NCBI RefSeq assembly: GCF_026163565.1
Contig: NZ_JAPDKN010000042.1
Span: 1 to 64,000 of the forward strand
Length of the DNA: 64,000 nt
Direction: 5' to 3'
Source of the DNA: Chryseobacterium sp. YIM B08800
Lineage (GTDB): Bacteria > Bacteroidota > Bacteroidia > Flavobacteriales > Weeksellaceae
In this document: positions 1-8,922 of the stretch, one piece after another
Numbering within the stretch: position 1 is the stretch's first letter
How the letters are laid out: every line of letters starts with the position of its first letter
Notes under the pieces: generated by a model
What the model was told of the DNA's origin: nothing
Database searches by the model: none
The model's input: only the letters and a program-made list of their open reading frames with translations
Program-made: the position numbers and the translations under genes

Positions 1-125
1 TTTTAATATTCTTTGTTTGCCTTTGCGTTAAATTATACATCATTAATAAAAACGGATAAACATAATTGTTAATTAAAATGATCAACTTCTTAATGGCAAA
101 AATGCTTTAAATATTCACAAACAAA

Positions 126-153
126 AGATCCTTTCAAAAAATTGAAAGGATCT
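126..153 (-). terminator. Terminator of the pectate-lyase-like gene
   Basis: An AGATCCTTTC / GAAAGGATCT stem is followed on the minus strand by TTTTGTTTG. It lies about 40 bases past the stop of the leftward gene. The rest of positions 1-193 shows no gene. Confidence 0.75.
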
Positions 154-193
154 CCTTTTGATACAATATGAATTAAACTAAGTGTGCTCTATT

Positions 194-3100
194 TTACTGA
201 ACAATAATTTTAAAATTGCTGTTCAACTCCTCTCCTGAAACGTTCAGTATATAATTTCCTGAAACTTTTTTCCCGGCAATATTTAAATTAAATATTCCGT
301 TTCCATTAGCATTTATTTTTTCTTTAACGATCACTTTTCCTGTCATATCTAAAATGGTAGCAGTTAAACTAGATCTTTTATATTCAGGAAGATTAATGAA
401 GATCTGGTCTTTTATAGGATTCGGATATACCGTTCCTACATTTTTACTGATACTGAATTCCGCATTTCTCAACACCGCCTGACTGTACAAAGCAGATATT
501 TCTGTTGGAGATAATGCATAATTGTACATCTTAAGTTCATCAAATGCACCTTTATAAGGAGCCGGAGCATTAGCGGTTGACAAAAATTCAAGTTCACCAA
601 TATTTCCGATGATCAAATCACTTGCTTCCCCAATTCCTGTAACGGCAGTCTCATCACCTTCAGCACTTAAAACACCATTTGTGTAAATTCTCATTTTATG
701 CGCCGTAATATCTCTCTGGATCACAACATGCACCCAGTTATTGGTAAAATAATTGGCAATTGGTGAAGTGATTTCTTTCTTCGTAACATCATCATCAATT
801 GCATATCGCAACTGACCACCTTTTATTTCTACATTAAAACGTTTCCCGGTGGCTCCTGTCGCTGTATTTTTGGTAAACGAACCTTTACACAACACATAAA
901 GACTCGTCGCTGAAGACGATGGAATCATGCTTGTAGGAGCTTTCATCCAGAAAGAAACGGTGAAAGAATTAGCATTAAATAAAATCTGATCCTGATGCGG
1001 AATACTCGCTATGTACGGCGTATTGGGTGAAGTTGCCAGATCTAGTGCATAATTTTCTTTTCCGGGAATTCTTACGCTTGCATTATCATAAGCCACGTTT
1101 AATGTTCCATGATTCGCATAAGAAGTTAGATCTGCAATCTGCTCACCCGATAAAGGTGCTTCTGAAAATGGCCAGTTTCCAACCAAGCTCGGCGTCAATG
1201 CCCGGAAACTCCAAACATCGCCTGTTACAGAACCCAATGCATTAGACGAATCAATTCTCCAATAATAATTTGTTGCTGTATTTAAATTACTTAACTGATA
1301 TGATGGCGCAGCAGAATAAGGAACTGTGGCTACATTATTTAAATTTTGTGGATTTGTTCCAAAATAAACAGTGTAAGTAGTGGTGTTGGTACTTCCTGTC
1401 CATTTTAAAAGTAAATTCCCATTGTTTAATTGGACATCATTAAAACCATTAGCAGGATTCGGAGCAGTGGCTTTTGTTGGAGCTGACGGAACAGGTGGTG
1501 TAGTTACAGAAGCATTTGAAGTATACACAGAAGATTCTGTAGCATTCACTGCTTTCACCCTGTAATAATATTGAGTGTTTGGCGTTAAACCCGCTTCATT
1601 ATAGGTCGTTGTATTCGCAGGTAATGTTGCAATGACTGTAAATGCAGTTCCGTTTGTAGAACGTTCTAATACATAATTCGTTTCATTGGTTGCGTTATCG
1701 TTCCAGTTAACCGTTAATGAACTTGCAGCCGGAGTTCCCGTAGTTACTGGATTAGTAAAATTTAAATTGGATGGCGGAATAATAAAATCCGGAGCAGCGG
1801 TGTTGTGTAAACCGTTAATATAAACCTCAATATTCAGATACGGAGCATGTGTTGTGCTTACTGCCAAAGCATCGAAAACATTTGGATTCAGTCCGTTTGC
1901 AGTTTCCCAAGCATCGGGCATTCCGTCATTATCGGTATCTAAAGGAGCCGGAGCGCCATAAACGTGTCCCGCTCCACCATTGGTAAACCCAAATTGAGTA
2001 GTTAAATCGCTTTGCACATAAACATAAGTTGCGGTTGTTCCTTTCGACATCAAATCTGAAATCATCAACTGATCTACCTGATCACGTCTCGGATAAGACG
2101 CCCCTACTTTTGAAACAATATTATCAAAAGCTCCTTGTGCAGTCAAGGTCGGGTTTTTCATCGGATAATCATACGAAGTTGCCTGAATGGCGTTGATATC
2201 TCCGACAGGATATCCAGTTAAATTCTGAGGAACCAAAGTCCCGTCCAGAACTCCATTTTTATTATTATCAAAATAATTTCCGGAACCATATAGATTGAAG
2301 TTGGCATTTCCTACGCTGAAAGGTGTAGAAACCGTATTACTTGTATTAGGACCACCAATAAAATAATTGTTGATGATGTTTGCGTAAGAAGCTCCCGCAG
2401 AATCTCCACCCATAATATAGGCTTCTCCTGATTGGGTATGTCCGTAAGTATTTCCATAATTGCCCCAATTATACACTACATTGTTGACAAATTCATTGAT
2501 GCCTTTTATTTTATTATTTCGGGTTTTATTACAGATATATAAATTCCCGATCAAGCTGATCTTTCCACCTGGAGGAGGCTGCATTAAACCACCTGCTGAA
2601 TGATTATGACGATGTAATCCCTGTCCAATAATAGAATTCTGGATCGTGATATTATCAGGAGCAGTGCCATTATTGTCCCAGTTTACAGAAAAAACCTCAT
2701 CGGTACCCCAAGTAAAGGTCATGTGATCTAAAATAATATTAGCTCCATTCGCAATTCCTGATGCATCTTGATTTTGAGAAGTTCCTCCATAACGGACACG
2801 AAAATATCGGGCAATCGTATTATTCGACCCTGAAAATGAAACTCTCGGTCCTAAAAATAGAATTCCTTCTCCGGGAGCAGTTTGTCCGGCAATCGTGGTA
2901 TTACTTGCAACAGCTACAACCGATTGTAGATTAACAATTCCGCCCACTTTAAAGATAACAAAACGACCTGGCTGACTTACAGCATCACGGAATGAGCCTG
3001 CTCCGCTATCATTTAGATTGGTCACCAAATAAATTTGAGGATTAGCTGCTCCTCTCGCTCCTGTAGTAAATCTACCAAAACCGGTAGCTTCAGGAAACGC

Positions 3101-3196
3101 TAATGTTTGAGCATTCAAATCTGCAGTAGAAAATGTGATTCCGCAAAGCAGTAAAGATTTAAGAGCCTGCTTAATGAGTAAAGATTTGTTTTTCAT
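194..3196 (-). CDS. Secreted pectate-lyase-like (PL1-type) multidomain protein with T9SS signal
   Basis: A 1000-aa extracellular protein. The signal peptide starts MKNKSLLIKQ; the open frame continues 29 codons further upstream from a TTG, but that stretch is not signal-like, so the ATG at 3196 is preferred. Residues ~32-420 form a right-handed beta-helix of pectate-lyase type (FPEATGFGRFTTGARGG-like start, NNTIARYFRVRYG, NIILDHMTFTWGTDE). A DTDNDGMPDAWE calcium-type motif follows, then two fibronectin III-like domains (~485-670), a LamG-like domain (~680-900) and a C-terminal T9SS type A sorting domain (VYPNPIKDQIFINLP... FKIIVQ). Family knowledge: such proteins cleave pectate or related uronans by beta-elimination. 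The substrate here is not proven. It stands alone, with no SusCD pair beside it. Confidence 0.85.
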   Translation of the reverse strand: MKNKSLLIKQALKSLLLCGITFSTADLNAQTLAFPEATGFGRFTTGARGAANPQIYLVTNLNDSGAGSFRDAVSQPGRFVIFKVGGIVNLQSVVAVASNTTIAGQTAPGEGILFLGPRVSFSGSNNTIARYFRVRYGGTSQNQDASGIANGANIILDHMTFTWGTDEVFSVNWDNNGTAPDNITIQNSIIGQGLHRHNHSAGGLMQPPPGGKISLIGNLYICNKTRNNKIKGINEFVNNVVYNWGNYGNTYGHTQSGEAYIMGGDSAGASYANIINNYFIGGPNTSNTVSTPFSVGNANFNLYGSGNYFDNNKNGVLDGTLVPQNLTGYPVGDINAIQATSYDYPMKNPTLTAQGAFDNIVSKVGASYPRRDQVDQLMISDLMSKGTTATYVYVQSDLTTQFGFTNGGAGHVYGAPAPLDTDNDGMPDAWETANGLNPNVFDALAVSTTHAPYLNIEVYINGLHNTAAPDFIIPPSNLNFTNPVTTGTPAASSLTVNWNDNATNETNYVLERSTNGTAFTVIATLPANTTTYNEAGLTPNTQYYYRVKAVNATESSVYTSNASVTTPPVPSAPTKATAPNPANGFNDVQLNNGNLLLKWTGSTNTTTYTVYFGTNPQNLNNVATVPYSAAPSYQLSNLNTATNYYWRIDSSNALGSVTGDVWSFRALTPSLVGNWPFSEAPLSGEQIADLTSYANHGTLNVAYDNASVRIPGKENYALDLATSPNTPYIASIPHQDQILFNANSFTVSFWMKAPTSMIPSSSATSLYVLCKGSFTKNTATGATGKRFNVEIKGGQLRYAIDDDVTKKEITSPIANYFTNNWVHVVIQRDITAHKMRIYTNGVLSAEGDETAVTGIGEASDLIIGNIGELEFLSTANAPAPYKGAFDELKMYNYALSPTEISALYSQAVLRNAEFSISKNVGTVYPNPIKDQIFINLPEYKRSSLTATILDMTGKVIVKEKINANGNGIFNLNIAGKKVSGNYILNVSGEELNSNFKIIVQ

Positions 3197-3479
3197 AAAT
3201 ATTAATTTTTTTGGATAAACCAATCTACCCAGAAACAGAAATATGAGCATCCTGCCCCATCCTGTTGATCTATTACAAATCAATTCATTAGCTACATTTC
3301 ATCAAAGAAATTAATTTATTGATAAAAAAAATTCGTAACTAAATATATTAAATGAAAAATTCATCCATAAACTTTAAACAATTATGCATGGAATAATGAA
3401 AGATTGACTACATATTTAAATTATTCGTAATTTTTCATTGTAAACAATGTGTAAAACACATAAAAACAAACAAAAGCCT

Positions 3480-3650
3480 ATGAAGAAAAAACTACTCTTT
3501 AATTATCTTTTAATGACGGCATTCTTTCTCTATTCATGTGGAAAAGAATACACTACAAAAAGTGATATTTCCATTAAAACAGTTTCGATTGTTACATTTA
3601 TTTTTGGTGGAATTGCTATGTTGATTGTCTTTACCTCCAAAAAAAGGTAA
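3480..3650 (+). CDS. Small putative lipoprotein with one membrane segment
   Basis: A 56-aa protein starting MKKKLLFNYLLM. An in-frame ATG at 3447 would add 11 hydrophilic residues and spoil the signal, so the later start is preferred. The N-terminal hydrophobic stretch ends at FFLYSC, with Cys20 as a possible lipidation site although the lipobox is imperfect. A second hydrophobic segment (TVSIVTFIFGGIAMLIVF) ends in a basic tail. No function is recognised. It converges on gcvP with a shared terminator between them. Confidence 0.55.
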   Translation: MKKKLLFNYLLMTAFFLYSCGKEYTTKSDISIKTVSIVTFIFGGIAMLIVFTSKKR

Positions 3651-3670
3651 TTTTTAAATGTGAATTAAAA

Positions 3671-3698
3671 AAATCCCTCTCATCACTGAAAGGGATTT
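3671..3698. terminator. Terminator between small lipoprotein gene and gcvP
   Basis: The stem AAATCCCT / AGGGATTT is preceded by an A-run and followed by a short T/A stretch on the plus strand. On the minus strand, the gcvP side, a run of seven T follows the stem. It can serve both convergent genes and works best for gcvP. Confidence 0.75.
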
Positions 3699-3720
3699 AT
3701 TATATCTAAAAAACTTCTAA

Positions 3721-6579
3721 TTACATATAAGCTTCAATTGGCTCACAAGTACAAACTAAGTTTCTGTCTCCGTAAGCTTCATCAACTCTGGAAACTGATG
3801 CAAAGAATTTGTGATCTCTTACCCACTCTAGCGGATAAGCAGCTTTCTCTCTGCTGTATGGTTTGTCCCAAGAATCAGAAATCACCAATTGTTCAGTGTG
3901 AGGAGCATTTTTCAATACATTGTTTGCCTGGTCAGCTTCTCCGTTGGCAATCTCATCAATTTCTTGTTTAATTGAAATTAACGCTTCAGCAAAACGATCA
4001 ATTTCAGACTTGCTTTCAGATTCTGTAGGCTCAATCATTAATGTTCCTGCAACTGGGAAAGAAACTGTTGGAGCATGGAAACCATAATCCATCAATCTTT
4101 TCGCAACATCAGCAACCTCAATTCCTAAAGATTTGAACTGACGGAAATCTACGATACACTCGTGTGCTACTCTACCTTCAGTATTTGAATATAAAATTGG
4201 GAAATGCTCTGCTAAGATCTCTTTTAAATAGTTTGCATTTAAAATTGCGTGCTCAGTTGCTTTTTTCAAACCTGAAGTTCCCAACATTTTGATGTAAGCG
4301 TAAGAAATATTCAGAATCAATCCTGAACCGTAAGGTGCAGCAGAAATTCCTGCAATCGCTTCATTAGAACCAACATTAATGTTTGCATTCGTAGGCAAGA
4401 AAGGAACTAAGTGTTTAGCCACACAGATTGGACCAACTCCAGGACCTCCACCTCCGTGAGGAATAGCGAAAGTTTTGTGAAGATTTAAGTGACAAACGTC
4501 TGCTCCGATGTTTCCTGGACTTGTATATCCAACCTGAGCATTCATATTGGCACCGTCCATATACACTTGTCCACCATGATCATGAACTAATTTTGTAATC
4601 TCTTTAATGTTTGCATCAAAGAATCCGTAAGTTGACGGATACGTGATCATCACACAAGAAAGATTTTCAGAATGTTGCTCTGTTTTAGCTTTGAAATCTT
4701 CGAAATCAATTTCTCCATTTTCAAGGTTTTTAACAACCACAATCTTCATTCCTGCCATTGCAGCAGACGCCGGATTTGTTCCGTGTGCAGACTGAGGAAT
4801 CAACACCACATTTCTGTGACCTTCACCTCTTGAGATATGATATTCTCTAATCACCATCAATCCTGCATATTCACCTTGAGCTCCAGAATTTGGCTGAAGA
4901 GAAGTCCCTGCAAAACCTGTGATTTCAGAAAGATCTTTTTCTAATTCTTTAATCATTTCCTGATAACCTCCTGCCTGATTTACCGGTACAAAAGGGTGAA
5001 CACTTCCCCAATCTGCCCACGAAAGTGGCAACATCTGAGTCGCAGCGTTCAGTTTCATTGTACAAGACCCCAAAGAAATCATTGAATGAGTTAATGATAA
5101 ATCTTTTCTTTCAAGACGCTTGATGTAACGCATCAATTCGGTCTCTGTATGATATTTGTTGAATACTTCTTCCGTAAGAATCTCATCTTTTCTAAGATTT
5201 TCTTCAGGAATGCTGTATCCTTCTTTTATTTCTAATTTGAAAGTCTGCTTGTCTTTAAACTGAGCGAAAGAAGCCATCAAAACATTTAGTTTTTCTAATG
5301 TAGTACTTTCATTGATGGCAACACTTACAACCCCTTCTGTGAAATAGTTAAGGTTTAAATTATGATCAAGCATCAATCTGTTTAATCTTGCTTTTTCATC
5401 TTCAGCCATCAAGATTTTTACCGTATCAAAGATTGGCTCTTCTGCAATTTCATATCCTAAAGCTTTCAATCCTCCTTTTAATGCATTAGCTTTAAAGTGA
5501 ATCTGATCTGCAATATAGTTTAATCCTTTAGGACCGTGATAAACAGCGTACATTCCAGCCATTACAGCTAAAAGAACCTGAGCTGTACAAATATTTGAAG
5601 TCGCTCTTTCTCTTTTAATATGTTGCTCTCTTGTTTGCAAAGCCATTCTCAATGCACGTTTTCCGTACATATCCTGAGAAACCCCGATAATTCTTCCCGG
5701 AATATCTCTTTTATAATCTTCTCTACAAGAGAAAAACGCTGCGTGAGGACCACCATAACCTAATGGAATACCAAATCTTTGTGAAGTACCAACCGCACAG
5801 TCAGCTCCCATTGAAGCCGGAGATTTTAATTTCACCAAAGCCATAGGGTCACAAGCTACAACAACTTGTAAATCTAATTTTTTGTACTCAACAATGTCTT
5901 CTGTATAGTCTAAAACGATTCCGTTTTTACCAGGATATTGAAGTAAAACTCCGTAGTAAGATTCGTCGAACTGGTGAGTTTTGTGATCTCCTTCTACGAT
6001 TTCGATTGCTAAACCTTCAGCTTTTGTTTTAAGAACAGAAACGGTTTGAGGCAATACTAAATCAGAAATAAAGAACTTGTTTGCTCCAGCTTTTTTCTGA
6101 TCTTTTGTTCTGTTGTTAAAGAACATGTGCATTGCTTCTGCAGCTGCCGTAGATTCATCCAACAAAGATGCGTTTGCCAAAGCAAAACCTGTCAAATCGC
6201 ACACAACAGTTTGATAATTAAGCAAAGCTTCTAATCTTCCCTGTGCAATTTCCGCTTGATAAGGCGTATAAGCTGTATACCAACTTGGATTTTCAAAGAT
6301 GTTTCTCTGAATTGCAGATGGTAACAATGTATTGTGGTATCCAAACCCAATATAGCTTGTATAATCCGTGTTCTTCGATGCCAATTCTTTCGAATGATTC
6401 AGCATTTGATACTCTGAAAGTGGCTCAGAAATGTTCAAATCATTTTCTAAACGGATTGATGATGGAATGGTTTGAGAAATTAACTCTTCGATACTTGAAA
6501 CGCCAACTTTTTCCAACATTGCCTGTTTATCGGCTTCGTTTAAGGAGATGTGACGGCTCACAAACTGTTCTGTATTCAT
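3721..6579 (-). CDS. gcvP: Glycine dehydrogenase (aminomethyl-transferring), P-protein
   Basis: A 952-aa PLP enzyme, full length for the fused P-protein of the glycine cleavage system. It decarboxylates glycine and passes the aminomethyl group to lipoylated H-protein. The N-terminal half carries GFGYHNTLLPSAIQRN and the catalytic half has MISLGSCTMKLNAATQM. The PLP lysine sits in HLNLHKTFAIPHGGGGPG at about residue 701, followed by the glycine-rich segment. No gcvT or gcvH lies nearby, so the system is dispersed. It starts MNTEQFVSRHI and is monocistronic by its own terminator. Confidence 0.98.
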   Translation of the reverse strand: MNTEQFVSRHISLNEADKQAMLEKVGVSSIEELISQTIPSSIRLENDLNISEPLSEYQMLNHSKELASKNTDYTSYIGFGYHNTLLPSAIQRNIFENPSWYTAYTPYQAEIAQGRLEALLNYQTVVCDLTGFALANASLLDESTAAAEAMHMFFNNRTKDQKKAGANKFFISDLVLPQTVSVLKTKAEGLAIEIVEGDHKTHQFDESYYGVLLQYPGKNGIVLDYTEDIVEYKKLDLQVVVACDPMALVKLKSPASMGADCAVGTSQRFGIPLGYGGPHAAFFSCREDYKRDIPGRIIGVSQDMYGKRALRMALQTREQHIKRERATSNICTAQVLLAVMAGMYAVYHGPKGLNYIADQIHFKANALKGGLKALGYEIAEEPIFDTVKILMAEDEKARLNRLMLDHNLNLNYFTEGVVSVAINESTTLEKLNVLMASFAQFKDKQTFKLEIKEGYSIPEENLRKDEILTEEVFNKYHTETELMRYIKRLERKDLSLTHSMISLGSCTMKLNAATQMLPLSWADWGSVHPFVPVNQAGGYQEMIKELEKDLSEITGFAGTSLQPNSGAQGEYAGLMVIREYHISRGEGHRNVVLIPQSAHGTNPASAAMAGMKIVVVKNLENGEIDFEDFKAKTEQHSENLSCVMITYPSTYGFFDANIKEITKLVHDHGGQVYMDGANMNAQVGYTSPGNIGADVCHLNLHKTFAIPHGGGGPGVGPICVAKHLVPFLPTNANINVGSNEAIAGISAAPYGSGLILNISYAYIKMLGTSGLKKATEHAILNANYLKEILAEHFPILYSNTEGRVAHECIVDFRQFKSLGIEVADVAKRLMDYGFHAPTVSFPVAGTLMIEPTESESKSEIDRFAEALISIKQEIDEIANGEADQANNVLKNAPHTEQLVISDSWDKPYSREKAAYPLEWVRDHKFFASVSRVDEAYGDRNLVCTCEPIEAYM

Positions 6580-6805
6580 TTTTTATATTAGATTTTGTTT
6601 GTAAAAAAAGATTCGTAAAATTACGATTTTTTAGCTGATTGCACAACCCATGTTAAGCTGATATTAATTCTCTTGACAAGTCATTTTGGTTAAACATTTT
6701 AAATCAAAATTTCAATTTAAATCGTTTTAAAAGTTGCGCAAACTCTTTGCTAATCAGCAAATACATATTTATTAAAATATATTAATTATATTTATTCTAA
6801 ATTAA

Positions 6806-6813
6806 TATATTTG
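6806..6813 (+). promoter_or_regulatory. -7 box TATATTTG four bases before an ATG
   Basis: The sequence matches the Bacteroidota -7 consensus TAnnTTTG. Only four bases separate it from the ATG of the 51-aa gene, so transcription would begin at or next to the start codon, giving a leaderless mRNA. No clear -33 TTTG is visible. Inference from motif spacing only. Confidence 0.5.
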
Positions 6814-6817
6814 CAAC

Positions 6818-6973
6818 ATGAATATCATCACTCCTTTTAAAGTTCCGCCATTGAGTCCTGCGTTTTCTTTCAAGAATGAAGAAATGTTCTGTGGTGACAA
6901 AAAATCTTGCTGTAAAAAGTTCAAGAAAGGAAAAAGGTGCAAAAAATGCCCTGGAAGAAAAAAACTGGCTTAG
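6818..6973 (+). CDS. Cys/Lys-rich 51-aa protein
   Basis: A 51-aa reading frame, MNIITPFKVPPLSPAFSFKN followed by EEMFCGDKKSCCKKF and a tail rich in Lys with CKKCPGRKK. Five cysteines (C25, C31, C32, C41, C44) in a strongly basic second half suggest a small metal- or nucleic-acid-binding protein; this is inference. It has a -7 box four bases upstream. Its last four bases overlap the stop of the leftward DnaJ-domain gene. No family is recognised. Confidence 0.6.
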   Translation: MNIITPFKVPPLSPAFSFKNEEMFCGDKKSCCKKFKKGKRCKKCPGRKKLA

Positions 6974-7620
6974 TTAGTTAGACTACTAATTAAAAAGTAA
7001 ATTGCTAAAGCTAAAATCAACAACCCAAAGATTAATCTGAAAATTTTTGGCTGTCCTTTCCGATTTGTGGCTGTTCTTGGCTGTGATTTGAAAAGCTCTT
7101 CTGCCCTGTCTCTGAACTTCTCACCATCAGATTCAAAAACTTCGGTTATAGTGATTCCCTGAACAACGGTTTTGTGCAAAAGCGAATTGGTTGCATGCAA
7201 CAGCAACTGAAATTTTCCGTTTTTAAATTCTGTGATTTTAAAAATTCTTTCTCCATAAGCTTTCTTTAATCCAAAGGGTAAAACTTTTACCACATCAGCA
7301 TTTTGTGTTTGCCAGGTGATGATAATCTCCTCCCCTTTTTTTGCATGAATTTTATTAGCCGTAAAAGTTTTAATAGAAGGCGGAACAGTATATCTAAAGC
7401 TTTTTTGCTGACTTTCTAAATTCTGATCATACGTAATTCTTCTTCCTTTATCACTCAAAGTCTCATACGCTTCCTGAATTTCTTTGAAACGGTCTGCAAA
7501 GAAATCATCGTCTTGATTTTTGTCGGGATGGTATTTTAATGAAAGTTTTCTGTAGGATTTTTTGATGTCTTCATCCGAAGCATCGTGAGGAATACCGAGA
7601 AAATAGTAGTAGTCTTTCAT
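6970..7620 (-). CDS. DnaJ-domain membrane-anchored protein
   Basis: A 216-aa protein with an N-terminal J domain (residues ~2-70) containing the HPD motif at residues 31-33 in LKYHPDKNQ, which stimulates Hsp70 ATPase. A beta-rich middle region (~80-165) resembles an Ig-like or adhesion module (FTANKIHAKKGEEIIITW). A single C-terminal membrane helix (IFRLIFGLLILALAIYFLI) ends the protein. The zinc-finger and C-terminal substrate domains of true DnaJ are missing, so it is a specialised co-chaperone rather than dnaJ itself. It would present the J domain at the inner face of the membrane. Confidence 0.85.
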   Translation of the reverse strand: MKDYYYFLGIPHDASDEDIKKSYRKLSLKYHPDKNQDDDFFADRFKEIQEAYETLSDKGRRITYDQNLESQQKSFRYTVPPSIKTFTANKIHAKKGEEIIITWQTQNADVVKVLPFGLKKAYGERIFKITEFKNGKFQLLLHATNSLLHKTVVQGITITEVFESDGEKFRDRAEELFKSQPRTATNRKGQPKIFRLIFGLLILALAIYFLISSLTN

Positions 7621-7639
7621 GAAAGTGAATACAAAAATA

Positions 7640-8015
7640 AGGATTTTGTCGGTTTGGGCAAAAATAAAAAAGCCACGAATTCACGAATTTTGTTATTGCG
7701 AGCAAAGCGAAGTAGTCTCTTTTTTTAACACTAAAATCGCTAAGGTTTTATTTAAATTATTGAAAATATTTTTCGTCCGCAAGGGCGTTTCACTCAGCCA
7801 AGAGAATATTTAATTTTTTGAATTTTATTCTCCGTCGAGTTCGTCATTCCCCACGAATCTAAGCTATTTTTAGATTCGTTGCCGAGATTCTTGCAGAATG
7901 ACAAACATTGTATTGTTAGAATAAATCATCCGTGAAAATTCGTGAAATCTGCGGGAGATTTTTCAAAATAATATTTCGTGCATTCGTGGCAAAAACTCAT
8001 TCGCTGCAAAAAAAA
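7640..8015. repeat. Mosaic of dispersed intergenic repeats
   Basis: A gene-free stretch made of several repeat types. 7725-7813 is a copy of the 'cgctaagg...tttttcgttcgcaaaggcgtttcactcag' family, also at 8399 and 30094. 7843-7902 is an element with GTCATTCC/GAATGAC ends and an inner GAATCTAA/TTAGATTC stem. 7920-7995 and 7667-7690 carry pieces of the 'gtgcattcgtggc' family, which forms a full inverted repeat at 26913-26967. No open reading frame here looks real. Confidence 0.7.
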
Positions 8016-8050
8016 TTCAGGCTCGGGAAGCAAAGCTTCCCGAGCCTGAA
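8016..8050 (-). terminator. Strong hairpin terminator
   Basis: A near-perfect palindrome: TTCAGGCTCGGGAAGC, a 3-base loop, then its complement. On the minus strand it is followed by TTTTTTTT. It lies about 30 bases past the stop of the 84-aa gene. Confidence 0.9.
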
Positions 8051-8080
8051 TAAGACAATTCTAATTTAGTTATTTCAAAC

Positions 8081-8335
8081 TTATGCTTCGCAAGTGTTAT
8101 CTTTTCTGCAACATTTTGCAAATTCTTTTTTGAACTTTCCTTTCAGTTCCTGATATTGTTCCTCATCCATTTCTCTGATCTTATCCGCCAATCCGAATGG
8201 AGATTTTTCTTTGATTCCGTATTCATTAAAAATACCTCTTACAAATCTTTTTCTTTCGATCACTTTTTTGGCAATTACGGCAACTCCTGCAACAGCAACA
8301 GCTCCTAAAATACCTTTTAATACTGAATTTTTCAT
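8081..8335 (-). CDS. Small hypothetical protein with N-terminal membrane segment
   Basis: An 84-aa protein. The N-terminus is hydrophobic (VLKGILGAVAVAGVAVIA) and the rest is charged and helical (MDEEQYQELKGKFKKEFAKCC), ending in a Cys-containing tail. Its soluble tail resembles the C-terminal part of the 112-aa protein next door (both have a M-D/S-EEQ/K-x-[EK]LK pattern), so the two may be related regulators or structural partners. Function unknown. It lies downstream of the ECF sigma factor and its partner but is separated from them by 237 bases with a repeat. Confidence 0.7.
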   Translation of the reverse strand: MKNSVLKGILGAVAVAGVAVIAKKVIERKRFVRGIFNEYGIKEKSPFGLADKIREMDEEQYQELKGKFKKEFAKCCRKDNTCEA

Positions 8336-8398
8336 TTTTTTTAATTTTAAATTTTACTACTTCTTGTTTTTAAAAATGTCTTACTAAAATCAAAAATT

Positions 8399-8480
8399 TT
8401 AACGCAAAGTTCGCTAAGGTTTCTTTTAAATTCTTTGCGTATATTTTTCGTTCGCAAAGGCGTTTCACTCAGCTAAGAAC
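8399..8480. repeat. Dispersed repeat, 'ttcgcaaaggcgttt' family, copy 2
   Basis: Begins with aacgcaaagttcgctaagg and ends with tttcactcagctaag. Similar copies lie at 7725-7813 and 30094-30177. All three have the same orientation and sit 40-110 bases upstream of the start of a leftward gene. Confidence 0.75.
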
Positions 8481-8572
8481 AGAAGGTTTTAATTACTTAT
8501 AAGACATATTTTGTTTTTTATAGAGACAAATTCGTTCTTATTTTTACTTTACTACTTCTAAAAATTTTTAAA

Positions 8573-8911
8573 CTATTCGTTATTTCTGTTGAAGAATCCG
8601 GTTGAGCATTTCTGTCTCCAGATCTCTTTGAATTTTTCTTTTTCTTCATCAGACATTCCTGCCATTTTATGTCTCAGGTGTTTTTCTTTCATATCTCTCA
8701 TTCCTTGTCCGAATTTCCCATGAAAACCTCCGAAAAGAATTTTACTTAAAATCAAAATTCCCATTGCCTGCCAATAATTAATGGTTTTTACGCCAATAAT
8801 TTCGGGAAGAATGCAATTCCACAATGACATTACGATCCATGCAACGACAAGGAATATCAAGGGTGGACATAAAATTAAAAGAGCCCAACTTTTCTTATAT
8901 TTATTATTCAT
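8573..8911 (-). CDS. Two-helix membrane protein downstream of ECF sigma factor
   Basis: A 112-aa protein with two predicted membrane helices (ALLILCPPLIFLVVAWIVM and NYWQAMGILILSKILFGGF). A His/Lys-rich soluble tail (GMRDMKEKHLRHKMAGMSDEEKEKFKEIW) follows. It begins 11 bases after the sigma factor stop, so the two are almost certainly co-transcribed. By position it could be the membrane-bound regulator (anti-sigma factor) of that sigma factor, but no known anti-sigma domain is recognised. The helix-rich tail resembles small metal- or stress-sensing periplasmic proteins only loosely. Confidence 0.75.
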   Translation of the reverse strand: MNNKYKKSWALLILCPPLIFLVVAWIVMSLWNCILPEIIGVKTINYWQAMGILILSKILFGGFHGKFGQGMRDMKEKHLRHKMAGMSDEEKEKFKEIWRQKCSTGFFNRNNE

Positions 8912-8922
8912 TTTATTTATTT

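Noticed and set aside
7640..8015. CRISPR array
   Set aside because: The repeats here are of different families, not evenly spaced, and no cas gene is present. No CRISPR was seen anywhere in the window.
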